Numbered from the stretch's first letter, positions 21,901 to 31,539 are shown. The stretch: 64,000 bases of DNA from Hofstenia miamia (GCA_004352715.1 SCFE01000079.1:718808-782807), one strand, 5' to 3'. Notes: generated by a model from the sequence alone, not told the origin. Numbers and translations are program-made.

Positions 21901-24900
21901 CATTTATTAAAACAAGCACATATACTTGCCAATGAACTTTGTTACTTACCTGAAGCCTTTTTCGACGGCTAAAAATTGCACAAGACCTTCTTCGTCCGGT
22001 TCACACCACTTAAACTAAAAATGTGATAGTGATAAACAGCTGCAAAGTGTAGCAAAGAACTTACATCAATATCTTTTGCTGGTGTAACGTCAGGATTTAA
22101 AAAAAGTTTTCGTGCTTCCTAAATAGGCATTTTTTGGGAATGGAGAATAACAAAGGTATACTTACAGCAAAGAGCCAATCCTTAGGAGGTTGATATTTCT
22201 AAATAAAATGTCAATAAGTAAAGAATGCAGAAAAATCTAGCATCAGAAACCGAAAAATTTTGAAGATACCAGAAGTCGTTATATTGGAATTTATTGACCA
22301 CCAGTAAAATAAAATTATATTAGTGGATCTTAGTGTAAAGAAAGACAAAGTTCATAAAAATGAAAATTTTTTTTAATATCAAACTCTGACTGGTTAGAAT
22401 TTGAACTTACTGTAAAATCAGTCAAAGATGTTTGTACATAATTATTAAAACAAAAAATAGTACGAAATGATAATTCAATGAATGTTACATTTCCCAATGA
22501 ATAAAACTTACATTTTGATCAATATTTTCTAATATTTTTTCAATAGAACCATGCTTCTTAATTAGTTCCAGTGCACGCTTTTGCCCAATACCATGAATTG
22601 AGTCGCAATAATCACAACCCAAAAGAATGCAAAAGTCGATGAATTCATTTTGCGTTAGATTCAGCTCATTGAGCACTTTGGATAATGTGAATTCTTTAAC
22701 AGGCAGTTTCCTGAAAAAAATAAAAAAAGTTTTCAAAATTGCAATATTTACTTGGCTTCACTTGCAGTCAAGTGACGGAGAAGAATATTTGAACCAAATG
22801 TAAGACTATCCATATCTTCAGTTCCAACGGCAAAAACTTTTTCACCCTTCACCAATTCAGCGCACTGTGCCTCTGCTTCACCCGGAGCCTAAAAAATTAT
22901 AATACAGTTGAATATTCTAAAAAACCGCAAGAAATTGATTTTGTTTTTCAAAAGGTTTATAATATTCGTCGAACTTATTGTAAGCATCATGCAACTTTGT
23001 GCAAATATCCATATAAATCACTACACACTGTTAATTAAAACTTTGAAACTCAACCAAAATTTGGTTAGTTTCTAATACAACTTTGAAACTCAACCAAAAT
23101 TTGGTTAGTTTCCAATACAACTTTGAAACTCAACCAAAATTTGGTTAGTTTCCAATGCGCAAAAAATCTAGGAGCCTTCAATAAAAATAATATACATGCA
23201 ATATTTACTAACATTAATGTGAGGAATTCCCATTAGAGCTAAGAGTTTTTTGCATTCTTCATTGTGATTGGAATCTACACGCACCAGCCTACGATTAAAC
23301 TTATTAATCTCCTCCTCATTTCCTAAACAGTCAAATAAAGGTATTTCATATTTTTAGGTTGTTCACATGCGCTGCCCTACAAATAGAACTTATCATGAAA
23401 ACGATCTTTGATTAGTTGACAGTTCATGATGTAGAAGCTAATTGTATGAAACAATATACATATATATATATATATATATATACTAGCGCTGGATACATGC
23501 AAAAACATCTATATGCGCTGCTTACAATTTCTAGTTTATCTACATGTGTTGGATACATTCTTAATCAATATTTTACTACGATGAAATTAATTATGCGAAA
23601 AGTATCTAACCAATATTTTTAAAATTTTGTATACCGATACAAATATACCGTCAACTGGCATGTGCAAATTTTAGGCACATATCTTTATCCGTTCCTGAGA
23701 TAGTGCGTACCATATATATATATACATTTGTAACTGTAAAGATTGCAATGTAATAAAAGAAACGATTATATTTAAGTCGCAAGAATAATGTGTTGTCATG
23801 CAAAATTTAACACCGTATTTATAATGTGGCCTAGGCAGGGCACACGTCTGTTGTTTTTTTACATTCGCATCACTGCCCCCTGTTACTGGTGGTGTGTACT
23901 ATAACGTGTGACAGTAACTACCGTCTACAGTTATAGATTTAATTGTTCTCTGTTTGCGAATTCACTTTGTCAACATATTTCATTAAAAATGGACAGGAAA
24001 CACGGTTTGAAACATTTGATTAGATCTCCCTTAGCTGAACCCAGTGCTACGAGTGATTTCGAAGTTGGGTAAGAATCAATAGAACACAAAATCATGACCC
24101 AAATCGGTCCACCGCGCATTCAAATTGGTGCTTTACTATTTGAAAACACCTGGGAATGCATCACATTTTTGCGAAATTTGTAATGAAATTCTTGACTCAA
24201 TAGCGTAAAGCCAATCATGTTGCGATCGGAGAGAATCTTCTGTGACGTATCAAACGCGATGAAAACCAAACTCGGAGTTATGATTATGTGGAAAGAGAGT
24301 TAAGTTGTTAGGAAGAGAGATGATTCATGACACACCCGAGTTTTCGCGTTCCACATTCGTAACACTGTACCAAATCAGAATCCCTTGCAATGCAGAGACG
24401 AAGTTTTGATTCCGTTGAAGTCATCAGAATTTGCAGAACCAACTTCGCGAAATCCGCAAAGATTTAACTAATATTTCTCATTAAACCGCATCAAACTAAT
24501 AAACCTACCAAATAATATTTATGTTTAATTACATTTCAGCTGGATGTAAAAATACAAACTTACCGCGATGAGTGCGATTTTTTGAAATTTTGTAAAATGC
24601 AGTCAATTTCTTTAATTTGGAGTAAGATCCAGAACATTTCCTTTAAATGATTTAATACAAACACTAGTATTTTTGATACCTTTGAATGATTTTAGATGGA
24701 AGTTTCGGCAAAAAGCGTCTGCTAGATTGCAAAGTGATTCCATCTCAAACAAAATATAAACACAGAAAAATATAAAGGCATACCTTCCTCTTCCGCTTTC
24801 TTCAACATGATTTCTGCTTCTTCCCTCCTCTCTTTACGCTTTGACAACTCCCCAGACTTAAGTTTAGGTGGCTTGCCATCAAAGACGTATCTAAATCTGA

Positions 24901-27765
24901 AAAATTACAACAATAGAAATTAGATATGACACATGATGACAATAAAATCTAGAGATTTAACAATGCTGAAAAATAAATATAATAGTAAACAAGCACTTAC
25001 ATTGGCTTAAGACCATTGTCAACCATTCGTATTGTGCGGTAAAATGTGCCCATTAAATGACTTGTAACTTCACCATTTTCATTCACAAGTAAATGTCCAT
25101 CAGCCTGTCGGACAGCAATTAGAAACTGATAAAGGCACATTGAAGCATCAATCGCAACTTTGCGACCTGAAAAAAATAGAATAGAAGGCTGTAAAATAAC
25201 TTTATTTAGAAAAAAAAATAAAGTAGGTCAGGGACGTACCCAGGATTTTGTGACGGGGGGGGGGACATTCCACCATGCCCTCCCNNNNNNNNNNNNNNNN
25301 NNNNNNNNNNNNNNNNNNNNNNNNNNNNNNNNNNNNNNNNNNNNNNNNNNNNNNNNNNNNNNNNNNNNNNNNNNNNNNNNNNNNNNNNNNNNNNNNNNNG
25401 GGGGGGGGGGGGGGGGACATTCCACCATGCCCTCCCTGGGTACGCCACTGATGTAGGTTAAGCACTGCAATGCACCAATCAATTCTATATTTAGGAGAAA
25501 ACGTGATTATTATCCTTACAATATTAACTCGAGCAAATGTTTTCCCATACGTACATATTTGTGCGCAATTTCAAGAAAACATACGGAGGTTGTTTACGAA
25601 TTCTTATTAACTTCGATAAAATGTCTGAAAGCGGACGAATTACTTACGTTTACATTATCTATTAGTAAGAATTTAGATTGGGGTTCAAAATACTCTAAAG
25701 GTGAACATCCAGTCAGGTATCATTATTCTTCCATGAGAGTATTTTATCGCTAGTTTGCACTTTATTTGTGCCTGTGGGGCTAGAATGTATTTGTTTCTGT
25801 CCCAGCCGCCCTATTGCCACAATCAGAACAAATATCTATGGCAAAGTATGAGAAGTATTAAAGTTTATGCAGATTATCAATCCGAAAAATTTTCCTGATG
25901 TTCTTATATCTAAGATCATTTTAATGCGGAAATTCGATAGAAAACCGAGAAATATTTGTCTATATGCAAAGTACACTATCAAATGTGCTGCTATGATTTT
26001 GTAATTTTTATGCATTACACATTCTTGAAATTTTTATAAATTTCTAATATTATTTATGCTATTTCGCACAAATTCCATCTTTTGATGAACTGCTTCCTAT
26101 TTTCCCTAATTAAACTAAGAATAAATTATAATTAAAAACATATATTTCTGATTTTATCTGATTAACTTTGAGCCTGTATTGGAAAGTGCAATATCGCATG
26201 CCTACTCAGACGCTTTAATGTTGCAGCAAATTCTAATTTAATCCACAATTCTGTCATTCTGGTCAATTGCATTTACACTACTACTATGCAAACAATCTAC
26301 CCTTTACTTTGTAAGAAATTAAGGATGCCATGCAAAATTGTGCTCTCCGTAAAGTAAGAATATCACAAGGACAAATATAAATAGAGGGATTTTCTACCCT
26401 TAACAACAAAAAACTATATTTTTGTAAACAAATTTGCCCGCTATCAAACCTATACAATTATTTGTCTTATTTCATTCCTCATCATTCTTAACAGTACTAT
26501 CATAAGGACCCATACCAAGAACTTTTCACTACAATCCATGAGATTTGAACTTGGTAAAGAACTGCTCTTCAAAATAACACACAAATCAAAATTCAACGTA
26601 CAATTGATCCTGTCGCAAATATGATGCCCATTATTTACGAAAACCAATATTACAGCCTATAATCAGCATATTACGAAAACTAGAAATGCAACAAAAAATC
26701 ACGATATGGATTAGTGAAAAATAACTTTTACTTTCATAGTGTCATACATTCGGAATAGCAATAAATCTGTTACACAATTACTTCTGTATTTGATAATGTC
26801 TTTAATCGAATTCCTTTAAAAACCTTGAAAACTGGAATTTGAGGAAATATTCGAATTTTTCTTGCAGATCATTTAGAAAAATGTGATATAATTTTACATT
26901 TTGAATATGGGATATTTTGCTAAAAACCAAAGGAGTCCACAAATAAACTATCGTGTTGAGCCGACATATTAAATTTAAATAACAAACTTCCGAAATTTTA
27001 ATAAAACTAGAATTTTCATACAGTTATAACCTCATACTCAAATTTATTTCGAATTCATCTGATTGCATAAAATAGATATAATTGATCAACTATATTTCTC
27101 GGTTTGTTACATTATAGACTATTGTCAAAAATACATCAAATATTCCTGTTTTTTTAGTAGCAGAAACGCGAATTTTTATCACAAATTTAGAGCTTGCGAA
27201 ATTGTCATTGGTGTAATTTATATCCATCCATACATTTGAAATGCTTAGTATACTATGCTGCTCATTTAGAATTGTCTGGAAACATGAGTCTGAATTTTAA
27301 GCAACTTTAGTATTATTAATAAAAATATTTGAAAGCATTTCATTTTCACTGCTAATTGTATATTCTGGATCACAGTAAAAGAACAATCATCATCAGTTAT
27401 TTACAAAAAAATCGTATTTATCATATGACCGTAACACAATAATTGAATACAATCTTAGATGGAAATTATTATTTGTACAGCTATAGCATAATCATACGGA
27501 ATATAATTTGGCTTATAAAATATGGTTTAGCATATTTCTAAACATATTTTATAATATTCAAAAAGATAATGAATGACATAGGCGTCAGTACGCTTAGTAA
27601 AACAATTTAAAAGTATTCTCAGCAAGTTGCTTTTATTACAACTTAAATATTGACTCATTATATAGAAAATTGTTAAGTCTCTGCAGATTCAAAGTTTCAG
27701 ACGATTTGATGCTAACCTGTGATCACATTGCCAAAATTCATCAAGATGCGGGCCGGATAGACTCA

Positions 27766-27815
<50 letters not shown>

Positions 27816-27828
27816 TAAATGTTTCTAN

Positions 27829-27864
<36 letters not shown>

Positions 27865-30800
27865 GAGGCTGAAAAAGTTTTATTGTAACGGAATTGTTGC
27901 AAACTCATTAAAGAGGCATGAGAGAAATCTAAGGTGGGATTCAATCACATTTGAACAGAGACTAATTCATTATTTGTTAATATGAACATTTTACCAATAA
28001 ATACCGTTTTATATTTTTACCGCAGTGTATTTGAAAATTTCAGCTAATGCAAGAGCTTGATTTAAACTAATACATTGATTTGCACCAAATTCGTAGCACG
28101 CGGTAACACGCATTAGCACGTGGTACATATTTAAGAGGAATTGCAGAGAAAACTGGGAATTCATAAATTTTTTTGTCTATTTTTAACCCAAATGCACGAT
28201 ATAGTTGTACATTTATGTAAATCTATACATTTTTTTAATGTAAATCAAGTCTTTTTTACTTGATTTTTTATATTAATTGGAACTTTCAAAGAATTTGTTC
28301 TCTAGATTAGTAGTTATTTTCGTATTTTATTTACCGATTAGTACCGAATTTATAGCTAGCATGTCCGCGTTGCATAAATATACATTTCGCTAACATTGTT
28401 ATAAATATATTTTAAATTGTGCGTTGGGTGCAATAACCATGGGCCTGTCGATATGCAATTGTTACTGAAAATTACTGAAAATTTACTCAAAATGTTATAT
28501 GCATTACATATAACGCATAAACATATATTTTCATACTTATTGAACATGTATATGGGACTCAACATAGGGCCTTTTATAATTGAAGCATGTAGTGCAAGAA
28601 ACCATTTTTTGCAAATTGATTCAAAACGAGAAATCGCNNNNNNNNNNNNNNNNNNNNNNNNNNNNNNNNNNNNNNNNNNNNNNNNNNNNNNNNNNNNNNN
28701 NNNNNNNNNNNNNNNNNNNNNNNNNNNNNNNNNNNNNNNNNNNNNNNNNNNNNNNNNNNNNNNNNNNNNNNNNNNNNNNNNNNNNNNNNNNNNNNNNNNN
28801 NNNNNNNNNNNNNNNNNNNNNNNNNNNNNNNNNNNNNNNNNNNNNNNNNNNNNNNNNNNNNNNNNNNNNNNNNNNNNNNNNNNNNNNNNNNNNNNNNNNN
28901 NNNNNNNNNNNNNNNNNNNNNNNNNNNNNNNNNNNNNNNNNNNNNNNNNNNNNNNNNNNNNNNNNNNNNNNNNNNNNNNNNNNNNNNNNNNNNNNNNNNN
29001 NNNNNNNNNNNNNNNNNNNNNNNNNNNNNNNNNNNNNNNNNNNNNNNNNNNNNNNNNNNNNNNNNNNNNNNNNNNNNNNNNNNNNNNNNNNNNNNNNNNN
29101 NNNNNNNNNNNNNNNNNNNNNNNNNNNNNNNNNNNNNNNNNNNNNNNNNNNNNNNNNNNNNNNNNNNNNNNNNNNNNNNNNNNNNNNNNNNNNNNNNNNN
29201 NNNNNNNNNNNNNNNNNNNNNNNNNNNNNNNNNNNNNNNNNNNNNNNNNNNNNNNNNNNNNNNNNNNNNNNNNNNNNNNNNNNNNNNNNNNNNNNNNNNN
29301 NNNNNNNNNNNNNNNNNNNNNNNNNNNNNNNNNNNNNNNNNNNNNNNNNNNNNNNNNNNNNNNNNNNNNNNNNNNNNNNNNNNNNNNNNNNNNNNNNNNN
29401 NNNNNNNNNNNNNNNNNNNNNNNNNNNNNNNNNNNNNNNNNNNNNNNNNNNNNNNNNNNNNNNNNNNNNNNNNNNNNNNNNNNNNNNNNNNNNNNNNNNN
29501 NNNNNNNNNNNNNNNNNNNNNNNNNNNNNNNNNNNNNNNNNNNNNNNNNNNATTTCATTGAACTGTTCCAGTCTTACCTGACCACAGTTTAGTTAGGTTT
29601 TAGATATTACTATGTCAAAACCGGAGAGTAGCCGTGGTTGGCTCTCAGAAAGTTGACCCGGAGCCGAAATGCTTTGGTGTTAGAAAATGTCAATACTTGC
29701 AAAACATGCGCAAGGATTAGCGGCGATAATTGGGTGCAATGCTTAAAATATATTAGTTGTTATAATAATACGAGTAAAACACATTGAGTAATCGAAATTA
29801 ATATATTTATATTTTTATCAAAATTTATTTCGCCTAAGGTAAGCACTTGATTTAAACTAAACATGTATAGATTTGGGCGTTATTGTACTTTAGGGGACCC
29901 AGTTTATGTGACGTCATAAAATGGGTATAAAACTCTAACCCTAACCCCAATCCTTCACCCAAAACTTGGGCGTCTTGCAAAAAATTAATCAATAAGATGA
30001 AATGCAATACAATTGCATTGGTTGCGGAGTAGGGTTAGGGTTAAGGTTAGAGTTTAATACCCATTTTATGACGTCACTCAAACTGGGTCCCCTAAAGTAC
30101 AATAACGCCTAGATTTGCAAAAATATACTTTTAGATCGTGTAATTTGTTTAATAATAGTTAATTATTTTATGAATTTCATGTTTTTTGTGCTATTATCCT
30201 TAAATACGCACCGCGTGCTACGAATTTGCTTAGTTATGCAAAGTTATTGGTCTATATACATTATTTTTTAAGCTTTTTACATATGTTATTGCATTTCGTT
30301 TTTTACCTTGTATTAGTGGTTATTTTGTCCGCGTGCACCCTATTCTATACCTTCGCCTAATAATAGATAATGTTTTATAAATTCCAAGCTTTCTGTCCTT
30401 AAATATGGTTAATTATGCAAATTTATCTGTCTATATTATTATTTTTAAAACTTCTTACGTATATTACTGCATTTCGTATAGTTTTTATACTATATTAGTG
30501 TTTATTTTGACCGCGTGCAACCTATTCTATTGATTCACATTCATCCATGTTTTATCAATTATATATTAAATATTTGTTTTAAAATCAATGTACGAAACTG
30601 AAGTGAAAATGTTCAAAATGCGAAAATATAAGAAAGCGAATAAGTATGTTTAGACTACATACAAAATTAATTAAAACCATGGATAGTAAAAAGTCGAAAA
30701 GCATCGAACATTACTTGATTAGCTGCTTTGTATACTGCCCAGGTGAAAAAAGGAGTTTTGCTTTCGTCTATGATAGTTGATGTAAAATAGAAAACTTACC

Positions 30801-30881
30801 AAAATAATTTTTCATTTCATGCTCTTTAATAGAGTTAGGGGCATTTTCTGCAATAACTTTGGACAAGTTAAGAATACCCAT
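12878..30881 (-). CDS. FEN1: Flap endonuclease 1, 11 exons, complete (376 aa)
   Basis: Exons on the minus strand: 30881-30800, 25166-25001, 24890-24784, 23322-23213, 22888-22752, 22710-22512, 22198-22166, 22118-22065, 22014-21950, 20587-20473, 12940-12878. All junctions are GT-AG and phases agree, giving 1131 nt (376 residues plus stop; human FEN1 has 380). The enzyme is a nuclear structure-specific 5' nuclease that removes flaps at Okazaki fragments and in long-patch base excision repair, bound to PCNA. All seven metal ligands are present, mostly offset by one from human: D34, D87 (YVFDGK), E159 and E161 (GEAEAQ), D180 and D182 (TEDMDSL), D234 (GCDYCDSI). The H2TH region ([13 protein letters not shown]) follows. 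A PIP box QGRLDSFF lies at 338-345, and a Lys/Arg-rich tail, a likely nuclear signal, ends the protein. Introns range from 41 bp to 7.5 kb. No defect was seen; it looks functional. Confidence 0.97.
13286..15454 (+). mobile_element. Degenerate hAT-type DNA transposon in FEN1 intron 10
   Basis: The 25 bases AAGGTGTGTTTACAGCTTAT + CAATG at 13,286-13,310 recur perfectly inverted at 15,430-15,454. Inside are a hAT transposase C-terminal relic (14,540-14,905) and, near the left end (13,365-13,560), several spaced CCGGTTGG/CCAACC motifs that could be transposase-binding repeats. TA flanks both ends, but no convincing 8-bp duplication could be found, so either the duplication has decayed or the true ends differ by a few bases. 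CpG content is well above the surroundings. Confidence 0.75.
14540..14905 (+). pseudogene. hAT transposase C-terminal relic
   Basis: One frame has [20 protein letters not shown], matching the 'Y+G..L...E...A...I' stretch before the dimerisation domain. After a frame change comes [20 protein letters not shown], which fits the 'WW...' block. After another change comes [20 protein letters not shown] then KPSFLYKQ, which matches the C-terminal F-S-T-x-G...LR..LG..KA.KL.F.Y+ block of hAT transposases. At least two frameshifts are needed, so it is dead. N-terminal parts were not identified. Confidence 0.65.
16123..17377. repeat. Duplicated left part of the hAT element around a single N
   Basis: Bases 16,123-16,764 recur at 16,766-17,377 with N at 16,765 between. 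The copies differ by a 30-bp indel within a TCTACTGTCTAGTG microrepeat near 16,225-16,260 and by several substitutions (for example GACCAACTAAGG versus GACCGACTCAGG). The first copy carries the start of the transposase (ATG at 16,457) and is cut at the N. The differences suggest two alleles placed in tandem, although a true duplication is not excluded. Confidence 0.8.
17070..18860 (+). CDS. hAT-family transposase, intact ORF (596 aa)
   Basis: I chose the ATG at 17,070 ([16 protein letters not shown]); the frame is open 42 bases further upstream but lacks an ATG. The N-terminal third is basic and helical and could bind DNA. A Ser/Glu/Asp-rich linker follows at about residues 170-235. The RNase-H-like part holds [18 protein letters not shown] (Asp347, candidate first acidic residue), [16 protein letters not shown] (C380-x2-H383, the hAT CxxH motif after the second acidic position) and [11 protein letters not shown] (Glu566, fitting the hAT '(S)ER' third catalytic residue). 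No stop or frameshift was seen. Related proteins with CDTT..NTG and AERGV are widespread in invertebrate genomes. The surrounding terminal repeats support transposase function. Which residue is the second catalytic Asp I could not fix. Confidence 0.85.
   Translation: MSLQSKKSKSAVEAAGERWTQNLKSSTKRRPGIPELKQDLSDTLCKMPTNRDIVGRFVGLYDELKGRHDRLRKISEELLKLWGKLNFPVVSSQQVYAKVDKLITCFEKYRKRPNTEFEDKLAYVFDITKQNGNWLCGEDKDLYKRQIESGGRVGYTTVKLAPIFIHPSKRVEFSSEPSTSTSNTVMSESSDSEKRSSSDECDSETAPEDSARKSKTRQSTKSAAKLVSKQSLSTRKASAVLGSLAEDGISVPTPSQSGVWRRTIRDAEQVKNRLKELISEEKFCLHFDGKKIDNKEYQVVCLKNERRTLNLGILACKSGTAEDIYIPLRDLLEEYNAWSSIQMVICDTTAVNTGRKNGVVARLQRTFREKGFDEPQYIGCQYHILDVILRHVLDFFFPIQSRSPDINYKFIDEILKQYDDLQSAYSKCTEIVPERANLGWRDDFKFLFELCEAYKFYKSMGKWPHIKWHKLPSLHSARWNSRGIYALIAFFLLPNWREELRVSCDFIATTWSHAWFSNQHYTEMVYDDLLSAVSKLKCPKAVKCFSTHWKNEPSVLDVPRSNIVAERGVKIMEEVRSTCKTDKYLNSKFINTNKQI
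19142..20472. other. Rest of FEN1 intron 10
   Basis: A/T-rich. A 91-codon plus-strand frame (19,171-19,446) has no family features. No other repeat was seen. Confidence 0.4.
20867..21325. mobile_element. Miniature inverted-repeat element in FEN1 intron 9
   Basis: The left end AATGCAGCTTAACTCCAGTA + CTGC and the inverse of the right end (AATGCAGTTGCACTCCAGTA + TTGC) agree at all but about three positions. Between them TGCGTAAA-type motifs recur near 20,925, 21,065, 21,260 and 21,280, like subterminal repeats. There is no coding capacity. No target duplication could be recognised, so the superfamily is undetermined. Confidence 0.55.
23039..23158. repeat. Three tandem 40-bp palindromic repeats in FEN1 intron 4
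   Basis: Three contiguous 40-base units, nearly identical (TTTCTAATAC versus TTTCCAATAC, last unit ending CCAATG). Each contains an imperfect dyad, AACTCAACCAAAATTTGGTT + AGTT, so each unit can fold into a hairpin. There are no spacers between units. Confidence 0.9.
23461..23481. repeat. (TA)n microsatellite
   Basis: Uninterrupted TA dinucleotides in FEN1 intron 3; a shorter TA run follows at about 23,714-23,725. Confidence 0.9.
23989..24068 (+). CDS. Possible first exon of an antisense transcript in FEN1 intron 3
   Basis: An AAAATGG start context opens [20 protein letters not shown] then TSDFEV, running into GG|GTAAG, a good splice donor, with no stop between. The surrounding 23,840-24,480 is unusually rich in CpG for this window (ACACG, ACCGCGCATTCA, TTTTCGCGTTCC and others), as a promoter or a young insertion would be. 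The peptide resembles nothing I know. No acceptor-linked second exon was identified, so this is a candidate only; it might instead be part of an unrecognised transposon. Confidence 0.25.
25229..25450. mobile_element. Miniature hAT-type element with gap, FEN1 intron 1
   Basis: The left end CAGGGACGTACCCAGG and the inverse of the right end CAGTGGCGTACCCAGGG match as terminal repeats. Flanking octamers AAGTAGGT (25,221-25,228) and ATGTAGGT (25,451-25,458) agree at 7 of 8 positions, as expected for a hAT target duplication. A poly-G tract and GACATTCCACCATGCCCTCC occur on both sides of the 115-N gap (25,285-25,399), so the gap probably duplicates one side. It ends only 42 bp... to about 63 bp from exon 2 on its left side and is non-coding. 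Confidence 0.7.
25459..28637. other. FEN1 intron 1, unannotated part
   Basis: A/T-rich with no supported exon. It holds the TA microsatellites at about 27,768-27,862, interrupted by a single N at 27,828. Near 28,085-28,110 is AATTCGTAGCACGCGGT, found inverted near 30,209-30,230, which indicates a dispersed repeat family in this intron. Confidence 0.4.
27768..27862. repeat. (TA)n microsatellites around a single N
   Basis: Two long TA runs separated by about 20 bases that include one N at 27,828. As at 5542 and 16,765, the N probably marks an unresolved join, and the true tract length is uncertain. Confidence 0.9.
28638..29551. other. Assembly gap (914 N)
   Basis: Undetermined bases inside FEN1 intron 1. 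All FEN1 codons are accounted for outside it, so no exon of that gene need be missing here. Confidence 0.99.
29876..30109. mobile_element. 234-bp miniature element with about 75-bp inverted repeats and 8-bp duplication
   Basis: The left end starts GGCGTTATTGTACTTTAGGG and the right end is its inverse; pairing continues for roughly 75-85 bases, through the palindrome TGACGTCA, to telomere-like CTAACCCTAACC. The flanks carry the perfect octamer TAGATTTG (29,868-29,875 and 30,110-30,117). The whole unit could fold into one long hairpin with a loop of about 70 bases. It is non-coding. The 8-bp duplication suggests hAT-type mobilisation. Confidence 0.9.
30234..30530. repeat. Diverged tandem duplication (about 118 bp) near FEN1 exon 1
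   Basis: The segments 30,234-30,349 and 30,413-30,530 share the same succession of motifs: TTATGCAAA, GTCTATAT, TTACTGCATTTCGT (or TTATTGCATTTCGT), ATATTAGTG, TTATTTTG, CCGCGTGCA and CCTATTCTAT. They differ at scattered positions and by small indels. Function unknown. Confidence 0.75.
30800..30881 (-). CDS. FEN1: FEN1 exon 1 (N-terminus)
   Basis: The ATG at 30,881-30,879 opens [20 protein letters not shown] and continues to NYFG, the conserved FEN1 start (MGI..L.K.IA..AP......YFGRK). The free N-terminal Gly2 region contacts the substrate in the family. The exon ends at a GTAAGT donor, leaving one base of the Gly28 codon, which exon 2 completes (GT CGC AAA) 5.6 kb away. Too short to be found by ORF length alone. 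Confidence 0.93.
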
Positions 30882-31539
30882 ACAAATTATTCTATTATAA
30901 ATCAATTTGAGCGCTTCAACTTGCTTAATTTAAAGTAGATTGTTATTTTCATCAAAATTTTTTCAGTCAAAAATAAAAGTCGAACCTTGTATGGGCCACA
31001 CTGCAAAAGATCTGTTTAATTGATCAAAATCCATTTAGGAATATATTTTTAATATATCAAATAGCTTTATTATTATGTGCACTATTTGAATTCTAAGTCA
31101 AAATATTGCAAATGCATGTTACATTTATAGCAGCTCTAAGTGAAATCATCAGTACTCAAGCTTGAACTTAAATGAAATTCCACTTGAAAATACCTTAAAA
31201 TTTGATTTATTTCGAATTTAAATTTATTTTCAATTGCCAATAATGGTTTTCTTCTGATTACTATAAGAAATATTTCTTTGCAATATAACTTAGAATTAGC
31301 AAAAACTTGATTGAACAAAGAATTTTCTTCAATAATGTAATTGAGCTCAAATTTGAAATATAAAGTAAAGACGCAAACTTGGAAAGAACAATTCAACTTG
31401 ACTAAAAATCCCAATGTTTTTCAATTGAATTTTGCTGTAATATAAACAATTAAAGCAAAAATATTTGATTTAGAAAAATTTGTGTTTTAAAGGAAATTAA
31501 TGTTTTCTAATTTGATCCCAATAAAAATCAATAGCTGCA
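30882..31539. promoter_or_regulatory. Upstream region of FEN1
   Basis: Immediately 5' of the FEN1 start codon on the minus strand, so it should hold the 5' UTR and promoter. It is A/T-rich; I saw no clear TATA box, CpG cluster or initiator. A minus-strand 92-codon frame (31,136-31,414) has no family features. The boundary of the CpG-poor transposon block lies at its far end. Confidence 0.3.

Noticed and set aside
23039-23158. CRISPR-like array
   Set aside because: The three repeats are contiguous with no spacers and lie in an intron of an animal gene.
25510-25550. Alternative FEN1 start (MGKHLLELI on the minus strand)
   Set aside because: It lacks the ...AP...YFG part needed before exon 2; the exon at 30,800-30,881 supplies it in phase.
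27670-27888. Plus-strand 72-codon frame with YIYIYI runs
   Set aside because: Translation of the TA microsatellite.
28356-29592. Several 330-400 codon open frames across 28.4-29.6 kb, and similar ones at 4.0-5.1 and 56.0-57.4 kb
   Set aside because: They consist almost entirely of N read as sense codons; only the short real ends carry information.
29560-29640. Minus-strand GTGGTCAG|GTAAGAC splice donor as an extra FEN1 or nested exon
   Set aside because: The upstream frame has stops and no acceptor; FEN1 is complete without it.
29930-30060. Interstitial telomere
   Set aside because: Only two CCCTAA/TTAGGG-like units per arm, within a transposon-like hairpin with its own 8-bp duplication; no tandem telomeric array.
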